Origin: Streptomyces sp. TRM68416
Lineage (GTDB): Bacteria > Actinomycetota > Actinomycetes > Streptomycetales > Streptomycetaceae
NCBI RefSeq assembly: GCF_014596915.1
Contig: NZ_JACVWU010000002.1
Span: 124,001 to 188,000 of the forward strand
Direction of reading: 5' to 3'
DNA: 64,000 nucleotides
Position numbers and translations under genes: made by a program. How positions within the stretch are numbered: the stretch's first letter is position 1; every line of letters starts with the position of its first letter. This document shows, piece after piece, positions 58,924-64,000 of the stretch. The notes under the pieces were generated by a model. That model was given only the letters and a program-made list of their open reading frames with translations, did no database searches and was not told the origin of the DNA.

Positions 58924-59484
58924 GTGCTGATCACCCACGACACCCGGTGCGCCCTCGACGCCGTCGTGGATCTGGTGAACACCGCGCCGGAGGACGACGC
59001 GACGCCGGAGGGGCTGCCGGACGTGCCGGCCCTCGCCGATTTCGTGCGCAGGCACGAGATCAGCGACGTCGGCGTGCTCTCGGAGTTCGACCTGTCCGCG
59101 GTACGCAAGATCCGCGGCAGGTTCGCCGGGATCTTCGCGGCCCCGGACGCCAGGGCCGCCGCGGTCCTGATCAACGAGCTGGTCGCCGCCGCGGGCACGA
59201 CTCCGCGGCTCACCGATCACGACGGCTACGACTGGCACGTGCACTACTTCGCACCGGGCGCCTCGGTCGCCGACCACCTCGCGGCCGACTGCGGGATGGC
59301 GCTGGCCTTCTTCGTGGTCGCCGGGGAGCAGGAGCGGCTGCGGCGGTGCGAGGCCCCCGACTGTCGGCGCGCCTTCGTCGACCTCTCCCGCAATCGCTCG
59401 CGCCGCTATTGCGACAGCCGTACCTGCGGCAACCGGCTCCATGTGGCCGCGTACCGGGCGCGGCGCAAGGAGGCGGCGGGGTAG
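58924..59484 (+). CDS. CGNR zinc-finger / ABATE-domain regulator
   Basis: A 186-residue putative transcription factor. The N-terminal ABATE (ligand-sensing-like) domain covers about 1-135; the C-terminal CGNR zinc finger has Cys142, Cys147, Cys163 and Cys168 with the diagnostic C168-G-N-R171 and a basic tail (AAYRARRKE). Such proteins are predicted stress-responsive DNA-binding regulators. The GTG at 58924 (VLITHDTRC) has GGGAG 6 nt upstream. Monocistronic, after the ssgB terminator. Confidence 0.93.
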   Translation: MLITHDTRCALDAVVDLVNTAPEDDATPEGLPDVPALADFVRRHEISDVGVLSEFDLSAVRKIRGRFAGIFAAPDARAAAVLINELVAAAGTTPRLTDHDGYDWHVHYFAPGASVADHLAADCGMALAFFVVAGEQERLRRCEAPDCRRAFVDLSRNRSRRYCDSRTCGNRLHVAAYRARRKEAAG

Positions 59485-59549
59485 GGGGCGGTGGCTGCGG
59501 GGTGCGGGGTGCGCGGTGCGCGGCCGCGGGGTATGCGGTCGCGGGGGGC

Positions 59550-59720
59550 GCTGGGCCGTCGGGCGCGTGCGGTGGCGTCGTGGCTGGGCGCGCAGTTCCC
59601 CGCGCCCCTATGGGGCGCTTATGGGTACCGGTGTCCCCCCGCGGGGGGGTGCGCTGGGCCGTCGGGCAAGTGCGGCGGTGGCGTGGTTGGGCGCGCAGTT
59701 CCCCGCGCCCCTGCAGGGGG
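59550..59720. repeat. Direct repeat, period 103 bp, containing two dispersed 20-bp elements
   Basis: The gap 59485-59793 (309 bp) contains no credible gene. GCTGGGCCGTCGGGC occurs at 59550 and 59653, and each copy leads, 39 bp later, into the 20-mer CGCGCAGTTCCCCGCGCCCC (59589-59608 and 59692-59711). The same 20-mer is at 1764-1783. The start of the gap is a G-rich run of GCGGGGTGC units. Confidence 0.8.
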
Positions 59721-59793
59721 CGGGTGGTGCGGTGTTTTGGGGTGTTCGTCGGCGCGGGCCCCGGCGGGTGGCGCCGGGGGCCGCGGGTACGGC

Positions 59794-59946
59794 TCAGAGC
59801 AGCAGCAGGTCGTGCAGCGCAGCCATGAGCAGCAGAGACCCGATCACCGCAAGGAAGATCATCAGCGGTGGCTGGGAAAGGGCGAAGAGGCATCCGCGCG
59901 GCTCGTCCTGCGGCGGCGCGGCCTCGCTCTGTGTCGTGTCCAGCAT
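59794..59946 (-). CDS. 50-residue single-span membrane protein
   Basis: A short frame that reads MLDTTQSEAAPPQDEP, then GCLFALSQPPLMIFLAVIG and a leucine-rich end ...HDLLLL, stop. Residues 1-18 are polar and Pro/Glu-rich; 25-50 form one hydrophobic helix running to the C-terminus, a tail-anchored layout. Codons keep the strong third-position GC bias of the genome. The ribosome site (GGCGCGAG directly before ATG) is poor, so it may be leaderless or mis-started. No homologue recognised. It lies alone between the repeat region and the next minus-strand gene. Confidence 0.6.
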   Translation of the reverse strand: MLDTTQSEAAPPQDEPRGCLFALSQPPLMIFLAVIGSLLLMAALHDLLLL

Positions 59947-60101
59947 CTCGCGCCGAATGATGGCGCAGCGAACGGCCCCGTGGCGATCAACACGCCCGGA
60001 GAGAGCGGGAGTTCGTCGGAATCCGTGACGTCCGGTACAGGTCGTGATCGATTACGAGCGTGGGTGGACCCACTGTGTCGTTTCAGGCCGGCCTGCGGAC
60101 G

Positions 60102-60536
60102 TCATATGCCGTGCTTCTTGAGGATGGCCTCGATGTCGCTGAAGTCCTCCTCGGCCCGGGGTGCCGCCGCGGGCTTGGTCGCCGGGCGGGAGGCGGCGCC
60201 CAGGGAGGGCGCCGAGGCCGCCGGCGCCACCGCCTCGCGCTGCCCGGACCGGGCCGCCTTGCGCTCCTTGCGGGTGATGCCGCGGCGACGCTCCACCACG
60301 CGGGTGCTCGCAAACAGCAGCCAGGCCGCGCCCAGCACGCCGAAGCCGGCCCACGCGGTCGGACTGAACGCGGTGTCCGCCATCCACTCGACGATCCCGG
60401 TCATCACCAGACCGATGGGAACGAGCGAATACGCGGCGATACGGGCGGCGGACAGGAAACGCTTGCGGTACGCCGTGACCGCCGCGATGCCCAGGCCGGC
60501 CGCGGAGACGGCGGAACAGACGGTCTCGGCAATCAT
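60102..60536 (-). CDS. Small membrane protein with basic/Ala-rich tail
   Basis: A 144-residue protein with two to three spans (about 5-23, 31-50 and 60-80; AGFGVLGAAWLLFAS), then a basic stretch (RVVERRRGITRKERKAARSG) and a Pro/Ala linker. It ends in a short acidic helix FSDIEAILKKHGI, which resembles a protein-binding peptide. The ATG at 60536 has a strong GGAGG 5 nt upstream. Divergent from the DsbA-like gene. No family recognised. Confidence 0.8.
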   Translation of the reverse strand: MIAETVCSAVSAAGLGIAAVTAYRKRFLSAARIAAYSLVPIGLVMTGIVEWMADTAFSPTAWAGFGVLGAAWLLFASTRVVERRRGITRKERKAARSGQREAVAPAASAPSLGAASRPATKPAAAPRAEEDFSDIEAILKKHGI

Positions 60537-60775
60537 CCGGTCCTCCAGACGGGATTCGGTCGGGCGCAGCCCTTTCGTCCCTTCCATCCTGCACCTATCG
60601 GGCCCCGCCGGGCCATGCCCCGACCCGAGATCAGGGACATCTCCGGGTCGGCTCCTCCGCAGGTGCCGGTCCGGTCGTACGCGGTCCGTGGCACGCACCT
60701 GCCGCGACGGGCCGCGTACGTCCCGTCCGGGCGGTCCGGTTGGGAGCGGTCGGCGGGGGCTGGGAGACTGTGCGC

Positions 60776-61309
60776 ATGAGCGACTCCTCCCCCGTCCGTC
60801 CCATCGCCCCCGCCGTCGTCCTCGACGTGTGGTGCGAACTCCAGTGCCCGGACTGCCGTGACGCCCTCGACGACCTGCGCGCCCTGCGCGCCCGCTACGG
60901 CGACCGGCTGGATCTGCGGCTGCGGCACTTCCCGCTGGAGAAGCACAAGCACTCCTTCGCGGCCGCCCAGGCCGTCGAGGAGGCCGTGGAGCAGGGGCAG
61001 GGCTGGCCGTACGCGGAGGCGGTCCTGGAGCGGGTCGAGGAGCTGGACCGCAAGGGCGAACGCCTCCTGGTCGAGGTGGCCCGGGAACTCGGCCTGGACG
61101 CCGAGGAGTTCGACACCGCGCTGATCGACGGCCGGCACATCCTGATCGTGGACGCCGACCAGGCCGAGGGCAAGGCGATCGGGGTGACCGGCACCCCGAC
61201 GTACGTGATCGGCGGCGAGCGGCTCGACGGCGGCAAGAGCCAGGAGGGGCTGCGCGAGCGCGTCGAGGAGATCGCGGACCGGCTGCTGGCCGAGGCCGGA
61301 CAGGGCTGA
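60776..61309 (+). CDS. DsbA-like thioredoxin-fold oxidoreductase
   Basis: A 177-residue DsbA-family protein with the redox motif Cys24-Pro-Asp-Cys27 (ELQCPDCRD), the helical insertion, and the cis-proline loop GVTGTPTYVIGG near residue 140. No signal peptide is visible, so it is predicted cytosolic, unlike periplasmic DsbA. A role as a reductase or in thiol stress is plausible. Start at 60776 (MSDSSPVRP) with GGGAG 9 nt upstream. Convergent with the GNAT gene; the stops are two bases apart. Confidence 0.92.
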   Translation: MSDSSPVRPIAPAVVLDVWCELQCPDCRDALDDLRALRARYGDRLDLRLRHFPLEKHKHSFAAAQAVEEAVEQGQGWPYAEAVLERVEELDRKGERLLVEVARELGLDAEEFDTALIDGRHILIVDADQAEGKAIGVTGTPTYVIGGERLDGGKSQEGLRERVEEIADRLLAEAGQG

Positions 61310-61311
61310 GC

Positions 61312-62136
61312 TCAGAGCAGGTCCTTGTACATCACGTAGCTCTCCGGCTCGTACCCCAGCGACTCGTACAGCCGCTCGGCCGGTGTGTTGCCCGCGAAGA
61401 CGTTGAGGCCGATGTCCCTTTGGCCGGCGGCCAGCGCCTGGACCTCGGCCAGCAGCATCAGGGAGCGGCCGTGGCCCCGGCCGCGGAACCGTTCGTCGGC
61501 CTCGACGTCGAACACGTACGCCCGCTCCCCCTCCACCGACAGCCACAGGGTGCCGACCGCGGTGCCCTCGTGCTCCAGGACGCTGATCAGCGTGTTCTCG
61601 GTGGCCAGGCCCTGCGGCAGCAGCCTGGCGTGGTCGCTCTCCGACTTGGTCCTCGCCTGGTCCTCGGGCACCCCGCGGTCGATCCAGCTCTGCGCGTAGT
61701 GCGCCTTGCCGTATTCCAGCCACGGCCCGAACTCCGCCTCCGTCATGGGGCGGCCGCGGCTGCCGGCGGGCAGCTCGGGCGGTGTCGCGGGCAGCCGCTT
61801 CCGCAGGCGGCGGTTGCGGTGGACGTACCCCAGGGCCGTGGCCAGCCGCAAGGCGGGCTCGGCGTCGCCGGGCACCGTGAGCTCGATGCGCTTGCAGCCC
61901 CAGCCGCGGGCCACCTCCTCGGCGGCGAGCGCGGCGACCGTGCCCCGGCCGCGCCTGCGGTCCGGCTCCTCGATCCGCAGGTCGAGGATGTCGGCGACGG
62001 TCGGCCCGAAGACGGGGTGGGTCGCGAGGTGTACCGCGCCGACGGGACGGCTGTTCACGCACACCTGGAAGTGGCGGGACAGCACCCCGTCGGCGGCACG
62101 CTGAAGCGGCTCGGTCGGCCGCAGGGTCGTGGTCAT
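61312..62136 (-). CDS. Tandem GNAT acetyltransferase
   Basis: A 274-residue protein with two GNAT-like halves. The first (about 20-110) has the acetyl-CoA loop RRRGRGTVAALAAEE and the second (about 150-274) has RFRGRGHGRSLMLLAE and the C-terminal NTPAERLYESLGYEPESY. Mycothiol synthase (MshD) also has two GNAT domains, but I cannot say whether this is that enzyme or a relative. The start MTTTLRPTEP at 62136 excludes a repeat-containing upstream extension. Confidence 0.9.
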   Translation of the reverse strand: MTTTLRPTEPLQRAADGVLSRHFQVCVNSRPVGAVHLATHPVFGPTVADILDLRIEEPDRRRGRGTVAALAAEEVARGWGCKRIELTVPGDAEPALRLATALGYVHRNRRLRKRLPATPPELPAGSRGRPMTEAEFGPWLEYGKAHYAQSWIDRGVPEDQARTKSESDHARLLPQGLATENTLISVLEHEGTAVGTLWLSVEGERAYVFDVEADERFRGRGHGRSLMLLAEVQALAAGQRDIGLNVFAGNTPAERLYESLGYEPESYVMYKDLL

Positions 62137-62179
62137 CAGGGGTGTTCTACCCGCGGTGGAGGCCCGCGTCAGCTTCTTT

Positions 62180-62295
62180 TCCGCGGCGGTCACGGAACCT
62201 GACCCCACTTCCACGTCCGCGGCCGTCACGGATCCTGCTTCCACATCCGCGGCCGTGACGAATCCCGCGTCCGCACCCGCGACGGTCAGGGATCC
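62180..62295. repeat. Four degenerate 30-36 bp tandem repeats upstream of the GNAT gene
   Basis: Units starting TCCGCGGCCGTCACGG-like at about 62180, 62216, 62246 and 62276 (spacing 36, 30, 30) fill the gap between the GNAT start and the end of pabC; the last copy runs into the pabC C-terminus. In the GNAT frame they would encode VTAADVEAGS repeats, but that frame lacks a start with a ribosome site. Confidence 0.7.
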
Positions 62296-63107
62296 TGGTC
62301 GTGCCCGGACCGCTCGTCGAAGACGCGCATGGCCTTCGCGGTCACCGGGCCCGGCGCGCCCGGCAGTTCGCGGTCGTCGACCCGGTGCACGGCCTGCACG
62401 TCGCGCAGCGTCGAGGTGAGGAAGATCTCGTCGGCACGGTCCAGGACGTCCAGCGGCAGGTCGGTCTCCCTGGCGCCGGTCCACTCCACGGCCAGCGCGC
62501 GCGTGATGCCGGGCAGGCAGCCGGAGGTGACCGGCGGGGTGTGGATCTCGCCGTCCAGGACGACGAAGACGTTCGACCCGGTGCCCTCGCAGAGTTGGCC
62601 GACCGTGTTGCCGAACAGGGCCTCGGAGGCGCCGTGTTGGTGGGCGCGGGCGAGGGCGACGACGTTCTCGGCGTACGAGGTCGTCTTCAGGCCGGTGAGC
62701 GCGCCGCGTTCGTTGCGGGTCCAGGGGACCGTGATCACGGCGGTGGAGTCGGGACGGCGGGTGGTCTCGCCGAGGGCGACCACGAGGGTCGGGCCGTGCT
62801 CGCCGCGGTCGGAGCCGAGGGGGCCGTGGCCGCCGGTGTAGGTGATGCGCAGCCGGCCCAGCGGCATCGGGTTGGCGGCCAGAACGGCGGCGCAGGCGCG
62901 CCGGATCTCGTCGTGGTCCGGGTCGGGCAGGCCGAGGCCCCGCGCGGAGCGGGTCAGCCGGTCCAGGTGCCGGGTGAGCGCGAACGGCTTGCCGTCGGTC
63001 GCCTTCACCGTCTCGAAGATGCCGTCGCCCACGGTCAGCCCGTGGTCGAAGACCGAGACGCGGGCGGACTCGATGTCCTGGAGTCCGCCGTCGAGCCAGA
63101 TCTTCAC
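62286..63107 (-). CDS. pabC: Aminodeoxychorismate lyase (class IV aminotransferase)
   Basis: Releases p-aminobenzoate and pyruvate from aminodeoxychorismate for folate synthesis. The 273-residue PLP enzyme has the fold-type IV start VKIWLDGGLQDIESARVS, the PLP lysine in GLKTTSYAEN near residue 140, and EGTGSNVFVV near 175. The GTG at 63107 overlaps the pabB stop by 4 bp (GTGA). Branched-chain and D-amino acid transaminases share the fold, but the coupling to pabB supports the PABA role. Confidence 0.9.
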   Translation of the reverse strand: MKIWLDGGLQDIESARVSVFDHGLTVGDGIFETVKATDGKPFALTRHLDRLTRSARGLGLPDPDHDEIRRACAAVLAANPMPLGRLRITYTGGHGPLGSDRGEHGPTLVVALGETTRRPDSTAVITVPWTRNERGALTGLKTTSYAENVVALARAHQHGASEALFGNTVGQLCEGTGSNVFVVLDGEIHTPPVTSGCLPGITRALAVEWTGARETDLPLDVLDRADEIFLTSTLRDVQAVHRVDDRELPGAPGPVTAKAMRVFDERSGHDQDP

Positions 63108-64000
63108 GTGCTCAGTCCCTCTCCACTCACGTCGTACTCTCCCGACGCTACCGCGAGCAGCCGGGACGCCTTCAGTTCGGTCTCCCGCCACTCCCCCTCG
63201 GGGTCGGAGCCCCAGGTGATGCCGGCGCCGGTGCCGAAGCGCAGCACGCCTTCCGTGCGGTCGATCCAGAACGTGCGGATCCCGACCGCCAGCTCGCCGG
63301 TGCCGCGGTCGGCGTCGACCCAGCCGACGCCGCCGCAGTACGGCCCCCTGGGTGCGGTCTCCAGCGCGTCGATGATCCGCAGGGCGCTGGACTTGGGCGC
63401 GCCGGTGACCGAGCCGGGCGGGAAGGCCGCGGCGAACAGCTCGGGCCAGCCGGCGTCCTCGCGCAGCTCGCCGCGGACGGTGGAGACGAGGTGCACCAGG
63501 CCCGGGTGCTTCTCCACGGCGCACAGGTCGGGGACGGTGACGGAGCCGGTGGCGCAGACCCGCCCGATGTCGTTGCGGACCAGGTCCACGATCATCACGT
63601 TCTCGGCGTAGTCCTTGTCCAGGAGGTCCGCCTCGGTGCGTCCGGTGCCCTTGATCGGCCCGGACTCGACGACCCGACCGTCCCGGCGCAGGAACAGCTC
63701 CGGAGAAGCGGTGGCGATCTCCACGCCGTACCCGGGCAGGCGGATCGTTCCTGCGTACGGTGCCGGGTTGCCGCGTGCCAGCAGGGCGGTGAGGGCGTCC
63801 ACGTCGGCATCGGGCGCGACCGGCGCCGAGAGGACCCGGCAGAGGTTCGCCTGGTAGACCTCGCCGGCCGCGATGTGCTCGCGGATCCGGCGGACCCCGG
63901 CCGTGTATCCGGCGTGGTCGAGGGAGGAGGTCCAGTCCCCGGCTGCCGGTCCCCGCCAGGCGCCCGGCACCGGGGCGGGCACGGGTGCCCGTGTCACGTC
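63104..64000 (-). CDS. pabB: Aminodeoxychorismate synthase component I (N-terminus beyond window)
   Basis: The last 298 or so codons of a chorismate-using enzyme; the frame is open through the right edge. It shows PIKGTGRTEAD (the Lys of PIKGT is the PabB hallmark that separates it from TrpE), ENVMIVDLVRNDIGRV and the chorismate/Mg motif PPGSVTGAPK. It makes 4-amino-4-deoxychorismate, which pabC then cleaves. Whether a glutaminase domain is fused at the N-terminus cannot be seen. Confidence 0.93.
   Translation of the reverse strand, partial: DVTRAPVPAPVPGAWRGPAAGDWTSSLDHAGYTAGVRRIREHIAAGEVYQANLCRVLSAPVAPDADVDALTALLARGNPAPYAGTIRLPGYGVEIATASPELFLRRDGRVVESGPIKGTGRTEADLLDKDYAENVMIVDLVRNDIGRVCATGSVTVPDLCAVEKHPGLVHLVSTVRGELREDAGWPELFAAAFPPGSVTGAPKSSALRIIDALETAPRGPYCGGVGWVDADRGTGELAVGIRTFWIDRTEGVLRFGTGAGITWGSDPEGEWRETELKASRLLAVASGEYDVSGEGLST

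Overview
The window is a stretch of Streptomyces-type actinomycete chromosome. The evidence is the very high GC content with strong third-position GC bias, frequent GTG starts, the presence of ssgB (a sporulation cell-division gene confined to sporulating actinomycetes), PIM-lipid genes, Tat-dependent export signals, and a gene order that matches, from memory, the conserved S. coelicolor core region around SCO1491 to SCO1547. Most genes lie on the minus strand. I see no transposon, prophage or CRISPR array.

Layout. At 1-9.5 kb lie efp (cut by the left edge), a peptidase-P-like protein with an altered metal site, a proline-repeat P-loop kinase-like protein, the overlapping aroC-aroK-aroB unit, a small membrane protein, aroE, mltG and ruvX. 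At 9.5-16 kb lie alaS, two small membrane proteins, rpsD with a long structured leader, rarA and a VKOR-family protein. At 16-23.3 kb lie hisS, a metallo-beta-lactamase-fold hydrolase, a membrane-anchored cyclophilin and a DUF349 protein (both on the plus strand), and the (p)ppGpp enzyme relA, preceded by a textbook SigR promoter. At 23.5-32.5 kb lie apt, secF, secD, yajC, ruvB, ruvA, ruvC, yebC, pdxT and pdxS. At 32.5-36.4 kb lie a small membrane protein, a degenerate 33-bp minisatellite, and the pimA-patA-pgsA phosphatidylinositol mannoside unit. At 36.6-44.1 kb lie an EF-G-like protein with a broken GTPase site, a 553-aa membrane protein, a HIT protein, a potassium channel and thrS.

From 44.3 kb the window becomes more accessory. 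It holds a DUF4365 (nuclease-fold-like) protein translationally coupled to an unrecognised partner, divergent from a DnaQ-like exonuclease. Two identical tRNA-Val(CAC) genes at 47.1 and 57.4 kb bracket a 10-kb block with a polyketide-cyclase-fold protein, a giant polytopic membrane protein, and a catabolic operon: sugar-binding lipoprotein, two ABC permeases, a YesL-like membrane protein, and a Tat-exported PL26/YetA-like rhamnogalacturonan lyase. That operon is preceded by two adjacent LacI-type operators. The right end (57.5-64 kb) holds a PGPGW membrane protein, ssgB, a CGNR zinc-finger regulator, small membrane proteins, a DsbA-like protein, a double GNAT acetyltransferase, and pabC/pabB for p-aminobenzoate synthesis.

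How the genes work together. The aro genes make chorismate, and pabB/pabC at the other end consume it for folate. The tRNA synthetases alaS, hisS and thrS, with rpsD and efp, serve translation. yajC-secD-secF drive export, ruvABC, ruvX and rarA handle DNA junctions, and pdxST make PLP. Nearly every transcription-unit end is marked by a GC-rich hairpin. Functions are assigned from sequence recognition only; no database was searched.
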